A DNA stretch of 64,000 nucleotides. Source: Usnea hakonensis (taxonomy: Eukaryota; Ascomycota; Lecanoromycetes; Lecanorales; Parmeliaceae). Made by a program: the position numbers and the translations under genes. Positions 21,430 to 32,761 of the stretch are shown here, piece after piece; within the stretch, counting starts at the first letter, position 1; every line of letters begins with the position of its first letter. The notes beneath the pieces were generated by a model. The model searched no databases, was not told the origin of the DNA, and saw nothing but the letters and a program-made list of their open reading frames with translations. The stretch is taken from contig BLJB01000220.1 in NCBI GenBank assembly GCA_013423325.1, positions 1-64,000 of the forward strand. The letters are read 5' to 3'.

Positions 21430-22815
21430 ATGACGCTTTTCAAGAAACTTTCTCAAACCCGCTCATCGCCCAGCTGTGAATTTTGTTTTCCCTTACAAAA
21501 GGTTCTATTCGACGAAACATCCTTCACCACAACAAGATTCAAGATGCAGTGGTTGTCTGTCGGCGAGGATCTCGGCATCGACAACATCGACACCTGTGTC
21601 GGCTACGCGCGTTCAAGAAACAGACGATGTAGGAGCCCAACTTCCCCTACTTTCAAGTACTGGGCTTGTGCGATCCTCGAGAGAATATCCGAGAATGGCA
21701 TTCAATGGGAACAACTGACGCACGGTCATCTGGAAGAGTATGTCTTTGAGGAGCTCGCTGTGTTCCTACTCTGCTCGCGGCATCATCGGGATCAAAAACA
21801 TTCTATCATCGCCGGTTGGAAACAGCGAGCCTTAGCTAGAGAGAGAGAGCGGATATCGCAGGAGGTGCGAGCTTTAGAGACCACCGTCGAAACTATAACT
21901 ACCATGATCGAAAGTGTGAGCTTAGCCGCTCAGCAGCCTATTTCAGAACGTGTCTCATCAAGTACCGAATTATCGGGGGGAGAAGCGTCCATCAGCTTAC
22001 CAGAAAGCGACGCACTCAATGCTCCTCGCCCAGATGCTGCATCATCATCCAGTCGACGCTCTATCACCTCACTCGACCATGATTCCGGATCAAGATACTT
22101 GCATTCCAGCTATAGGAGCAACTCCATTTGGCCCCAGATTCATGCTGCATCTTCATCCAATCGACAGGCTACCACCTCACACAACCACTATCCCAGATCA
22201 ACGGGTCTGCATTACAGCTATATGAGCAACTTTGTTGGGTCCCATATCCACGATGCTACCTCCTACATGAGCAATCCCTCACCTGTAGGACACTACACCT
22301 CTCTCACGCGTGCTGCAATCGATGCTCCCTCCTACATAAGCAATCACTCACCTATAGGACACTCCACCTCTCCCAGGCCTGCTGTAATTACCCGCGACTC
22401 AACCAACAGCAACCAAACCCAACCACTCGAAGAAGTCGAAACACTCTGCCCAATCTGTCTAGACAGCTTTGAAGAGACACGTACTCTAACAAGATGCAAC
22501 AGCTGTCTGCAGGAATTTCACGAGGACTGCATCTCGACATGGCTCGAACATCAAGAAGATAGAAATAGAAACACGTACGGGACATGTCCTTGCTGGTGAG
22601 GCTTTCTTCTCCCCATTCGCAGTGAACATCCGACTAACACGGATATCTTTTGCAGTCGTATGGTATGGGATGGGAATCGTCGGGAGAGGGATGAGAATCG
22701 TCGGGAGAGGGATGAGAATCGTCGGGAGAGGGATGAGTTCTATAGAGTACCTCCTTTGATGCTAGGAACTGGAGCTCTTCGCTCATACCTGGACGTGAGA
22801 TCGTGGGACCTATGA
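21430..22815 (+). CDS. RING-H2 finger protein, 441 aa, two exons
   Basis: Exons 21430-22595 and 22656-22815, joined by a 60-bp GT...AG intron (donor GTGAGG, acceptor TTTGCAG) in matching phase. The intron splits the RING finger: exon 1 supplies 'CPICLDSF', 'CNSCLQEFHEDCISTW' and the first CP, and exon 2 completes the last pair (CPCC). This is a RING-H2-type E3 ubiquitin ligase signature. The N-terminal 150 residues are a structured, unrecognised part with a coiled coil ('QRALARERERISQEVRAL'). The middle is Ser/His/Tyr-rich with imperfect repeats ('SYMSNPSPVGHYTS' and 'SYISNHSPIGHSTS'). Exon 2 has three copies of NRRERDE. An internal ATG at 21544 is an alternative start. Confidence 0.88.
22675..22737 (+). 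repeat. Perfect 21-bp minisatellite, three copies, in coding sequence
   Basis: The unit aatcgtcgggagagggatgag occurs three times without change (22675, 22696, 22717) in exon 2 of the RING gene and encodes NRRERDE three times. Because the unit is a multiple of three, copy-number change would keep the frame. Confidence 0.95.
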
Positions 22816-23276
22816 AGTTATCGGACTCAGTCATGGGCAGGAAGAGATCACAACAGACATGTTCAAATACGCAGACGTTGGACTATTAGTATTGCAGTAT
22901 ACGGCAAGCTTCCCTGGCACCACGCCAGCCAGGATGAAGATTTTGCTACTTGACACCAATAAATTCAAGGAAATTTGCCCCTCGACCTGTCATTTCGCAC
23001 CTTCCGAGCCATAGCCTCCCCTTCCATAAGTCTGCAAGCCAAGGTCCTGCTGTGGGATGATTTGATGCTTCTTTGCTCAACGTAGAAATAGACTCTTCTT
23101 TGACCCAACTGTATCTTTGTATTTCCACATAACATAAGAGGCAGTCGTGCTAACCACCAACATAAATCCTCCTCTTCCAGAACCCATAGATCAGTGCAAA
23201 TCCGCTCTTTTCACCATCTCCTCTGCTCCCCCCAACACAAACATCACAAGCCCCACAAACCCCATGATAAAACAAA
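22816..23276. other. Gene-free stretch, about 0.46 kb
   Basis: Convergent intergenic DNA between the RING gene and a small membrane protein. It is C/A-rich from 23150 onward. No feature recognised. Confidence 0.5.
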
Positions 23277-23750
23277 TCAAGCCATACGAGGCGGCGTCAC
23301 CGCCCCACCATCCCCCACAAACCTCAACCCCACATAACACATCCTCTCCGTATCCTCCCCATCCCACCACCACTCCCTCGCAAAAACCGGCGCAAACCCC
23401 CTCTCCACCGCACCCCTCCAACTCTCCGCAAACTCTGCAATAAACTCTACCGGGACCGGCTGCATCGCGCATCCAAACTCGATCCTCATCATCCCAGCTT
23501 CAATGACCACTTGATTTTTAAGCGGCATGTTGGCCCATCGAGTCAGAGCGTTGTCGAGGATTTTAGTGAAGATGAGCCGTAGGATGAGGAGGGCTGCGAT
23601 GGAGAGGGTAGGGACCATGATTATGGCGCCCGCCTCGATGAAACTGTGCCAGCCCATGAAAGGCGAAATAAAGGGATGACCGGGCTGTCGTGAGTGGAGC
23701 GTGAAGGGCGAAATGCCCGATGAGTTGTAAGCGGTGAGAGCATGCGCCAT
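23277..23750 (-). CDS. Small membrane protein of unknown function, 157 aa
   Basis: Single open frame from the ATG at 23750. I do not recognise a named family. It has one clear hydrophobic segment ('AGAIIMVPTLSIAALLILRLIF'), then a soluble part with a motif-like 'EFGCAMQPVPVEF' and a Trp-rich 'FAREWWWDGEDTERMCYVG' that looks conserved rather than random. No signal peptide cleavage site is seen, so a single-pass membrane topology is likely. It sits alone between the RING gene and a decayed DUF6536 gene. The long frame and protein-like composition support it being real. Confidence 0.6.
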   Translation of the reverse strand: MAHALTAYNSSGISPFTLHSRQPGHPFISPFMGWHSFIEAGAIIMVPTLSIAALLILRLIFTKILDNALTRWANMPLKNQVVIEAGMMRIEFGCAMQPVPVEFIAEFAESWRGAVERGFAPVFAREWWWDGEDTERMCYVGLRFVGDGGAVTPPRMA

Positions 23751-25612
23751 GGTAAGATGGTATTTCTTGGGTGGACGAGTTTGACGGGTTGTAGATGCTA
23801 GAAATCATCAGATGGTTCACTGCCGATGGGTGAGTCTTACCATTTTCTTATCAAACTTCGAGGTAGTCAACAGCGAGACCATGCGCTTTGCGCTTGCCAC
23901 AAATACAGGCATGCTTTCGCGAAGAGATGAAACCAAGTAGCTGCAGAGGAGGTGCATAATAGTGGGTCCCGTAGTTGCATATGCATGCATATAGGACAGC
24001 TATAAGCGACAGGCACCGGAGACGTTCGCCGTGAATCACGATGATGTCACGAACGAGAACTAGGTATCATTTACCAATTGAGTGTCCAACCACTGGAATA
24101 AAGGACCTGCCAATTGATACTTTCAAATTCTGTAAAAATATTGGTCCGCGCCTGCAAGCGCCCGCAACTACCTACCGGTTCCTCGAGTCTTGTCAGCACT
24201 ATACTAATCTTTTATAGATGCATCCCTCCGAGCCAATCGCCTTTCAAACCGACATTCAGCCGTGGGTCGGAGTTTTTTTAACATGAGATAGAAGACCAGC
24301 AGCTTGAGATGAAACCAAGAAATATGATGTCTGGATGGGGCCAGTTGTACGGATACATAACGTTGCGAGCCAATAACCATAGAGTTCGAGCTGCGCCGTA
24401 CGCAGCAATTATCGCTGCTACGCCACACGAAGAAAAACTGACAATATGAAATGGTCTCACCACTATTTCCGGTGAGCACGGGCACTTTATTCCCAGCCAA
24501 ATTGATCTTAGACCCGAGCAATCACGTTATGCCGCTATTCTCGTTGCTGTACTGGCAAAGGGCGTGGTTTGACTGGCACACTCCCGCGAAGGCTTTCTGC
24601 AAGAATCCGTTGATATGTGCCAACTACTCGATTCGAGAGTTCTCTTATCAGCACTGCCTCGATCCAAATCATGCATCCTGCCGTTACGAGCCAGTCTCTG
24701 TCGACACCAAGTATTTTGCGATATGCTGCAGAGATCATTACTGGCCCTCATACAAAACAAAATATGATATCTTTGTGCCAGCACCGCCCCAATCTTACAC
24801 ATGTATAGTACTGTAGGCCAATAGATGTGTATACCGAGGCGCCCGTTACCTGCACCATTTATCGTTGCTGCATGGCTTGAAAAGTACCCTCGGAGAAGTG
24901 GAAAACGAGGGTTGTGATAATAGAACAGAAACTATAGGCGATGTTACCTCACAGAGTGCAAGCAGCCAGGATATTTTTCAGCACATCTGCAAGAAGATGA
25001 CATGTTCTACTTGGAACAGAAGGAGGGAAGGATGAAAATTTTAGAACTCAGCCTTGTAGGCTTGGCATGTATTTTATCCCCCCCAAGACATCCGTCCGAC
25101 TCCACACGATAATTCCAGCCAGAGTTTACAATGAACCTATGCTTGCGAGTATCAGAACGATCGATCAATCATGTTGGAAAATCATGTTGGAAGTACCAAG
25201 GAGCCAAAATTCCCAATTCACTGTAATTAATGTCAACAAACTCTGGGCATGGTGCGAAGACCTAGCTATCTTTTACATACCATAAAGATCGTGGCTCAGC
25301 CTTCGGGGGCATGCACGACGAAGATAATTTTGCCGTCGATAATTTCATATAATGGGGATGGACGATGCCGAACTATGGTATACTGCATTGCCAATTTTGT
25401 TCGAGGTCACCTTCGAACTCTTGCTAAACCCACAGTGTGCTTACTAAGTCTCATAATCTATAGTACCCAAACGCTCACCAACTTTTTTGGTGGCATTTTT
25501 CGGATACAAGAATAATGGCTTGGGATTTACATTCCTTGGAATGATCCCGCCTACTTCTCCAATTATCCAGCCTTCCTGATCTCAATAAAGATTCCTAGAA
25601 TTATCTTTCAAT
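23751..25612. other. Gene-poor stretch, 1.9 kb
   Basis: Contains open stretches on both strands (for example 24451-24816 plus and 24204-24521 minus) without recognisable motifs. It may hold further relic sequence, since it precedes a decayed gene. No repeat or RNA gene recognised. Confidence 0.4.
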
Positions 25613-27263
25613 ATGTCACCAAAAACATGCCCACAACTTCTAGTCCTCGAGCTCTCAGGCATTGACTTCGACGCCCTCGAATACGACTCCGAAATGTGTA
25701 GCACATATGAGTAAGTAGTTCTAATTTGAATCAATTCGATGCCAGCTGAGAGAGTCGAATTACGCGACAGAATCAGGGAGACTGTTTTGGGGACCTCTGA
25801 AACGACTGCGGCGTTAGAGTATCTAAGGTCACCAACTCCTAATCCATCCATGAACCAGACAGCCACTTCTGCCAAGAACGAGACTCAACTTGGACGTCAC
25901 TTCCAAGGCTGACGTATGGGTGTCACTCTATGTGCCATCACCACGGGAATTGTGCTCGTCATCAACTTGAGTGTGATGGTTTGGGTCGCTGCTGGAGCAA
26001 GCCTCAAAGAGGGTCTGCGAACTCTGCAGCAAGGAAGCTGCAAAGAGACAAAGAAATTGAGTTTGTGGATCCACCTAGCCATCAATACGCTGAGTACTCT
26101 GCTCTTGGGTGCGAGCAACTACACAATGCATTGTCTTTCGTCGGCAACCCGAGAGGAGATCAACGCAGCACATTGCAAATGCATTTGGCTTCATATCGGC
26201 ATTCCCACCCTTCGGAATCTCAAATATATTTCAAGAGGAGATTTCTTTCTTTTGTGCCTCATAGCTCTCTCAGGAGTACCCCTGCACTTGCTATATAATA
26301 GCGTCGTGTTCTCGACCCTCTCCGCCCAAGATCATTCTGTCATTGCGGCTTCCGTCGGACTGGTGAACGGCACCGGTCTCAACTGGACTCTTCTCGCAGA
26401 CTCAGAAGGTACAATGTCATACCCAAACACCCTTTTGCTCTGCGTTCTTAGTCCAACATTCCTTATACCTGCAAAAACTAAGTCGTCAGCAGATGCGTTG
26501 CAATTCTTGTCGCTGCAGGCGACTACTCACTTTGGGCATATATGGACTAGAGCCCACGAATAGTAGCCTTGCACAGATATGGCAGTTGGGGTACGGAACG
26601 GTCACATCTCAATCAATTATTAACTGGAACTTAACTGGGAATGGAGGACTCCTGACCGCGACCCTGGTTGCTAAGTCGCCACAGATTGTACTTTACTTTC
26701 TCTACCTAACCTACAATGGTCTATTCAAAAGCATGCTGCTGGTGACTGAGTGGGCCGGGTACGCTCACAACAGGAAACCGCTACGCGTTACCAGTCCAAC
26801 AAAAGCTCAATGTTCGACCTACAGGCTGCAACTGCCGTACAAATACGGTGCTCAGTTACTCTTACTCTTGGACTCTTCACTGGCTCGATTCTCAAAGCCT
26901 TTTTTTGCCCGCATATCGGTTTTCTCCGCTGAAGGTGTCGAGGACACTGCAAATTCAATCACTAGAATCGGCTATTCCAACATTACCATCATGACAGTCA
27001 TTGCAATTGGTACTGTTGTGGTACTTCTCGGGATCCTCACTGGCTTCAGAAGATGCATTTCAGGTATACCACTTGCTGGAAGCTGCAACGCTGCTATCAG
27101 CGCTGCATGTCATAGACCCGAGGGGAATACAGATGCTGCCGAAAACCCCTTGATGTGGGGTGCTGTGGAGACAGAAGGTAGCATTGGTCATTGTTGCTTT
27201 ACGAATTTTGAGGTTCAGAAGCCGGTTGTTGGTAGGCTCTACGCGGGCTCGAAGTCCGAGTAA
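25613..27263 (+). pseudogene. DUF6536 multi-pass membrane protein relic
   Basis: Exon 1 is probably 25613-25710, with a 117-bp intron and exon 2 from 25828 in matching phase. The family core follows: 'GVTLCAITTGIVLVINLSVMVW', 'GSCKETKKLSLWIHLAINTLSTLLLGASNY', 'WLHIGIPTLRNLK' and 'PLHLLYNSVVFSTL'. A TGA at 25910-25912 falls where the family has Trp (QGWR). Near 26550 the reading must shift to another frame to continue with 'LGYGTVTSQSI', 'FLYLTYNGLFKSMLL', 'KPLRVTSP', 'YRLQLPYKYG' and 'PLAGSCNAAISAACH' up to the stop at 27261-27263. About 80 residues expected between the halves appear to be missing. Intact members are large fungal membrane proteins of unknown function. This copy looks dead. 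Confidence 0.8.
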
Positions 27264-27527
27264 AACAATCATGTTTGCACTTTTGATGCAAGAACAAGAT
27301 CGAGACGAGCATGTACAGCACACCCAGGTATCTTATACTCTCTCCGCCCCCTTCCTATACGCAAGGATTAGATTTTGATGGGCGTGTGTGCAGTGTGAAA
27401 TCTGACGAAGGCTCAGCACCATGAAACTCGATGATGCCAAAACGTCTTTAATTTACAGTACTCTACTGTTCAGTACCAGCTACAGAGATGCTCTAGGAAA
27501 GAGAGTCCACCAGGGTTCATTCATCCC

Positions 27528-28559
27528 CTAACAAGACAAAGTATACTTCGGGCCTCCATTAGCCGACGAGCTGACCCCAAACGGAAGCGACACATCCCCA
27601 TCATAAAACGTATACCACCACGTATTCGTCTGCCCAAACAAATGCCCACACCCGACCGTCTTCCAATAAGTCTGCGCATTCCCCGTCCCCGACACCGACG
27701 ACGTCCCCGGAAACGTCCCACTCGTCGGCCACCCCGTCTCCGTCACCCACACCGGTTTCGAATCCGGTATCGCCGCTATCCCCCCCGTGAAATCGCTCAA
27801 ACTCGACGGCGACCCGCTCGAATAATACGGATACACATCCGCGCCTATCCAATCAATCTTCTCAATCAAAGCCGCCCCGTCACTATCGGACCATATATTA
27901 GCAGTATCGACATGCCCGAGCGGCCAATTGACACCAGCGTTCTTCATAGCCGTGCGCGTCTGGCTGATATAATCGAGAATCGACGACGCACTCGCTCCGG
28001 TACCCGATGGATTGCGAAACAGATCCTCGCTGCCGACAGAGATACCCACGACGAGCGCATTCAAACCGGGATACTTCTTCACGGCCGCGGCCAGCGCATT
28101 GAGCTCGTTCGTCACAACAGTCGGGCCGCTCGAACACCAGATGCCGAGCAGCAACGTCGTGCCCGTGTGGATTGCGGCTTGGAAAGCCGACGAGGGCGTG
28201 TCTGTGGTTTTGTATTCGATCATTGTGTATAGCCGTGCGCTCGTGAAACCAGACGTGCCAGACAGCGATGCCGCCGCGGCGAATTCGGTTGCGAAGTCCG
28301 TTCCCGCATCGCCCGTGTTGGCGCCGTAGTTGAAGCCTTTGTGCGCGCCGCCATTGCTGGGGGGTGGGGAGCTTGAGGTGCCGCTGGAGGTGTCGCTGGA
28401 GGAAGGGGAAGGGGAGGGGCCTGCGACTGGGGTTGTGGTTGCGGTCGTGACTGGAGATGGACGGTGATGGTTAGGGTTATGGTTGCCTCTTTGGGGATGG
28501 GATAGCGTTGGAGGTATGAGCGTCAGCAGGACGATTGAGAGCAATTGTGATAATAGCAT
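27528..28559 (-). CDS. GH17 glucan endo-1,3-beta-glucosidase-like protein, 343 aa
   Basis: Single exon from the ATG at 28559. A signal peptide (about residues 1-20) is followed by a Ser/Thr/Pro-rich stretch and the GH17 TIM barrel starting at 'KGFNYGAN'. The acid/base glutamate is in 'VGISVGSEDLF' and the nucleophile glutamate in 'VWVTETGWP'; both are present. The end, 'NTWWYTFYDGD...FGV', is typical of the fungal family. It should cleave or remodel beta-1,3-glucan in the cell wall. The short Ser/Thr region is N-terminal, and I see no clear C-terminal GPI signal. The length fits the smaller secreted GH17 class. Confidence 0.93.
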   Translation of the reverse strand: MLLSQLLSIVLLTLIPPTLSHPQRGNHNPNHHRPSPVTTATTTPVAGPSPSPSSSDTSSGTSSSPPPSNGGAHKGFNYGANTGDAGTDFATEFAAAASLSGTSGFTSARLYTMIEYKTTDTPSSAFQAAIHTGTTLLLGIWCSSGPTVVTNELNALAAAVKKYPGLNALVVGISVGSEDLFRNPSGTGASASSILDYISQTRTAMKNAGVNWPLGHVDTANIWSDSDGAALIEKIDWIGADVYPYYSSGSPSSLSDFTGGIAAIPDSKPVWVTETGWPTSGTFPGTSSVSGTGNAQTYWKTVGCGHLFGQTNTWWYTFYDGDVSLPFGVSSSANGGPKYTLSC

Positions 28560-30567
28560 GGTTGGGGGAAAGGATCTGTGGAGCTTTTGCGGTCAAAAGA
28601 CAGGCTCTTTGGTAAGGAGAATTGAGAAAGAGCTGAAGGGCGAGAAGAGAGGGGGGATCACATTTGGTTTTGTATGAGCACTTGCAACCGCCGACAAGAC
28701 TAGCTGATACATGTTGACTATTCAGGTCTTGGGTTTCGGTGTGGTTCGTGGCTGAAGCTGAGAACTGGACAGAACGCTATGTTCCATCGACCGACCGACC
28801 GACGGCGTGAGGAAGCCATGATAATACTAGTGATCCTCCAGCACGCACGACGTACGAATCTTCACTCTTCTCTGGGACGTTAGCCTGTTTGGAAATGGTA
28901 TTGCCATTCAGAGTTTTGACTTGGTGCGCGGAGGCGGCGCAGCTTCTTGTCGCACGAATTTCTACCAAAGCGATCTACCACATACCTCAAGCAAATGCCT
29001 TGACTATACACGACATTTTTCTCTCCTCCCTGCCGTTACTACTTTTCTTTATCAGTACCTCGTCACAATAAAATATCACCTTACAAAAAACACACACAAA
29101 AAAAACACTGCCAAGCGCACCTTCAGCACTCATACATCCACCACCCGCCCCCCTATGCTCCCCTTCCCCCGCAACCCCCAAACCCTCAATCCACTGATTC
29201 CCCATCATCCACCATCTAAACCCACCACCCTCACCACCCCCATCGCAAACCTACTCCAAAGACGTTAGGTCCGAAACCGGACTTTGCCACCGGGTAACCG
29301 CGCCGCAGGAAGCCTAGTCCCGATTTGGGGTGCAAGATAATGTAAATGGTTTTGGAACTCAGGGAGGGAGGGGGCGTTGGTTTTCGCTGGTGCGATGATT
29401 AAAGTGTGGGTGATTTTGGCGTTGGAAAGGGGTGAAGGGGGTTGGGAGAGGGGGGACGATGGGGTAGAGAGGGGTTGGGTGGGGAGGAGCGCTGGGGGAG
29501 TGGGAATTTTGGGGGGAAAAGTAGGGTTTAACAGTGAAGGAGACCGGGGCAAGGCTGTTCTGAGGTCGAGGGGGTGAATTGATGGGAGGAAGGGGTAAGG
29601 GGTGGGCTATGAGAAAGGAAAGGCGGGTGCTTCGAGCGGGGCAGCGTAGGTTGAGACTGTAGGCTGTAGGAGAGAGAAAAGAATGGTACACTGGATAGTT
29701 TTATGCCTTGACATATTCAGAAAGGGATTCATCTTTTTCCAAAAAATTTCATGAAAGAAGTAGTTCTTGCTTGTGCTGCGCCAAATGAGATCGGTCCAAG
29801 AAGCTACTCCCAATTAGCAATAACACTCTAAAATCATCTTGAGGTGCTGTCAATATAGTCAATTGTAAGGGTAATCGCAGTCTGATCGCAAAATACTCGA
29901 ATGCTCTAACAGATGGAAGTCGCATATCGTTCTTAGTAACACCAGCAACTGCGTCAAAAGACGAGTCGGGATGCTTGTAATGTGTATTATATCTTTGAAG
30001 AAGGACACCGTTGCTCTATGTTAGTCATCGCAGTGTGAGCTCGAAAGATGTTGTGGTTGGGAGGATGGTCACTTGCCATCGCGTATCGAAGCGGAGACCG
30101 CCTTCGGCTGCGCAGCCGTGAGTTTGGGAATGCTGCGTAAGAATTTTCCAGACGTTCGAAGAGGATATCATCGTCTCTCACGCGCGAGCTACTGCATGCC
30201 TTGACGTTTGCTGTGACATGGAGCCATAGGATACCATCACATGGTGAGGATAGAAAATTGAAGGATGTTGAATCGCGTCTTTTCCCTCCACCTTGTCAAG
30301 GTAAGCTGATTTTTAGAAAAAGAACAACATTATTTCAAAATGAGAAGAGATGTCGTGTCTGTAGTCCATATGTGACTTACCTAGCCGTTCGATATATATC
30401 GGATGATTCGATTGAAGCGCATTGGCGCGCAAAGAGAGGCAATAGCAGCCAGCTTATGACAAAGACCACTCAAAGAAGCCACGTCAATCTCCATTACTAG
30501 ATCGTGATGGATGAGAGACAGCGACACCACGATATCAGGGGCGAGTATTACCTCTAAATGAAACAAA
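28560..30567. other. Gene-poor stretch, 2.0 kb
   Basis: Divergent intergenic region between the GH17 gene and the KP4-like gene. It includes purine/pyrimidine-biased blocks near 29.1-29.6 kb, whose long open stretches come from base bias and not from genes. No supported gene or RNA. Confidence 0.5.
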
Positions 30568-31191
30568 ATGACATTGTTCTGCGAAACCCGACAAAAGGGA
30601 CAATCACGTCTCCTCAGATTTATTTTATTTATCTTTACCTTCCTCCATATATCCTGTTCTCTCAGTATTACCCCGAGCCCATCTGCCCCCGTCGCCAATT
30701 CCCTAGGCATCAACTGCCGTGGCAGTGCCCTCTGTCCCGAATACACTTTCCCCTCCCGACCAGAATACATCCGCACCCTTTTCCAAATCACGACTGGCAA
30801 CGCCTACCACTGTACCCCCGAATACTCATGCGGCCCTCTCAACGATACAGATACATATCTACCGGGTGACCACATCGTATGCCTTCCGCAAGGTCAATCC
30901 TTCCTAGGCGGAATCTGCGCCTTCGCACAAGGGAAGAATGTCCCCAAAGCAGGAGTACAGGGAGCTCTGATCAAGCGGACGCTGAGGAATCTCGCTGATC
31001 ATGGATGTCACGTCTGTGGAAGTGCCCCACTGAGTGGAGATAATAATCCGAACAGTCATGGGATCTTGACGGTCAACTATGTTGGCGGGGTGGTCTGTAA
31101 GGGACTGTGTCCGCCGAGTCACTTTGAATCGATATTGCAAAGTGCTGTAAATGGGTCTCGGGTACCTGCGTCAAGCATCGATGTCATTTGA
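30568..31191 (+). CDS. KP4-like small secreted protein, 207 aa
   Basis: Single exon. The start is at the only upstream in-frame ATG, followed after ~14 residues by a hydrophobic signal peptide ('LLRFILFIFTFLHIS'). The mature part matches the KP4 (Ustilago virus killer protein, PF09044) pattern: 'LGINCRGS' near its start, a central Cys/Gly-rich strand region ('GGICAFAQG'), 'HGCHVCGSAP' and 'LTVNYV' near the end. Cysteines are abundant and probably paired. The protein is longer than viral KP4 (about 105 mature residues), with a C-terminal extension. Chromosomal KP4-like genes are known in ascomycetes; some act on ion channels or as antifungal or virulence factors, but activity here is not established. 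It could equally have another extracellular role. Confidence 0.85.
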   Translation: MTLFCETRQKGQSRLLRFILFIFTFLHISCSLSITPSPSAPVANSLGINCRGSALCPEYTFPSRPEYIRTLFQITTGNAYHCTPEYSCGPLNDTDTYLPGDHIVCLPQGQSFLGGICAFAQGKNVPKAGVQGALIKRTLRNLADHGCHVCGSAPLSGDNNPNSHGILTVNYVGGVVCKGLCPPSHFESILQSAVNGSRVPASSIDVI

Positions 31192-31619
31192 TTCACAACA
31201 TAGCTGTACAGGCCTATAAATGTCAGCACTCATCGCTTTTGGCATTTTAGCGCACACATATATTGCTCTATGTGCTCTATCCAACGGTCTAGTTAGTACT
31301 AGTGGCACAAGTGTTATTGCGAGTGACACGAAAAACGATCATGTGACGTGATACTAAAAAAGGGCTTTAACACTAAATTGGCACGCAAACTTCTCCATAA
31401 AAATACTTCAATTATAGAACACCAACCCACTTCTTCAACCTTTCCTATATATCGCGCAATGACATCTCCAAAACATTAACATCCTTTGACAATTTTCTCT
31501 CAAGACGCCGCGCTCCCTTTTCCATTCCTGCATTCTTAGCTCATTATCATTAACATGACTCTAAGAGCCTATAGCTACTATATCAAAACTTACAGTCACC
31601 GAACATAGAACTCACCACC
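31192..31619. other. Intergenic stretch, about 0.43 kb
   Basis: 3' region of the KP4-like gene and 5' region of the C2H2-like gene. It contains no recognised feature. Confidence 0.5.
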
Positions 31620-32761
31620 ATGCCCCACCCCACTCGATTCCAAGCCAGGCAGAAGACCCAGCAACAAGAGACAAAACCCGAAAATTCTCACTCGGGCTGG
31701 CTCTCCAGCAGTAAGAAAAGCGAAGTTCCAAATCAAACGTAAGCGCTCGCAAAGAAGTCAAATTCTATCCATGCTAATACGCCACAGTATCAACAACCTC
31801 GCTCATTCCAAACCCGCTCCACACGCACACCACAGACCCCGCAAGGCCCGTCCACTACGCAGAAGAATTATTGAGCAGGCTAAAACCAGGGTTAAACTCC
31901 TTGCAGCTGTCAACGGCGTGGTGATCCCATCAAAAGTTCCCTTGGGCCAGCTGCCAGACCAAGGGAGAGGAGGGCCGGGCATCATTGATTCATTGTATTC
32001 TTGTTCCATCTGTGCCCGCAAGTTTGCCAGAAAAGACATCGTCGAGACCCACATGTGGCCATGTGTCCAGAGGAATGGCAATCCCAATGGTGTACGATGG
32101 GACGACGCGTGGAATCACAGCGTAAATTTGACAGGAAGAAGCGACCTAGGATCGAAGTATGCAGTTTCCAGATTTTTCATTCCAATCAGTTGCTGACTTT
32201 AGAACCGCCAGTGGCCAGGACGTGGATCCAGAGGAAACCGAATCTGAAACAGAAATGATTGAAGACGACAAGACAGACGAATTGCAGCCTGCAGATTACT
32301 CGCTACAAAAGTCGCCATCGAGCAGCCTTGAAAGCCAACCGATCAATTCTTCGCACCCATATCCTCTAAACTCACACCCAACCCCACCGTCCACAGCAAA
32401 CACACACCAAACATCCCCAGCCCCCTCCTCAATCGACCTCCCGCCTTCGCACCTCCCCCAGCACCCTTCTCACCCAACATCTCCAACCCTCCCCCAAAGC
32501 ACCCCACAAATCACATCTCCGCCCTCAGTACCCTACGACGCAAACATTCGCATGGACGTCCTAAGCAACGAAGCGCTCCTATTAACGGTCCAAGCATGGC
32601 ACAACGTAGCACAGCACCTAGGAGAAGAGTATGTGATGGACCATCCGCAGTTCCAGAGCGTTATGGATGAGTTGTGGCAGAGGGGGATTGTGGACGAGGA
32701 GTCGAATTGGCTTATCGATGTCCAGAAGGTGGATAGATTTGCGAGGAGGGTCATGGCGTGA
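31620..32761 (+). CDS. C2H2-like zinc finger protein, 348 aa, three exons
   Basis: Exons 31620-31738, 31788-32156 and 32203-32761. Introns of 49 and 46 bp are GT...AG with branch-like GCTAAT and GCTGAC, and the phases agree (349 codons including stop). The ATG lies in a good context (accaccATGc). One zinc finger-like motif is seen in exon 2: 'YSCSICARKFARKDIVETHMWPC', that is C-x2-C-x12-H with Cys as a possible last ligand. It is preceded by a basic region ('HHRPRKARPLRRRI'), suggesting nuclear location. A long Ser/Pro-rich disordered stretch (exon 3) precedes a C-terminal helical region ('ALLLTVQAWHNVAQHLGEEY'). A DNA- or RNA-binding regulator is plausible; the function is not known. Confidence 0.8.

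Noticed and set aside
24451..24816. Plus-strand 121-codon Cys-rich frame and overlapping minus-strand frames.
   Set aside because: Frames of similar length overlap on both strands, there is no signal peptide or known motif, and the region precedes a decayed gene.
27642..28232. Plus-strand 196-codon frame opposite the GH17 gene.
   Set aside because: Antisense shadow; Arg-rich composition without motif.
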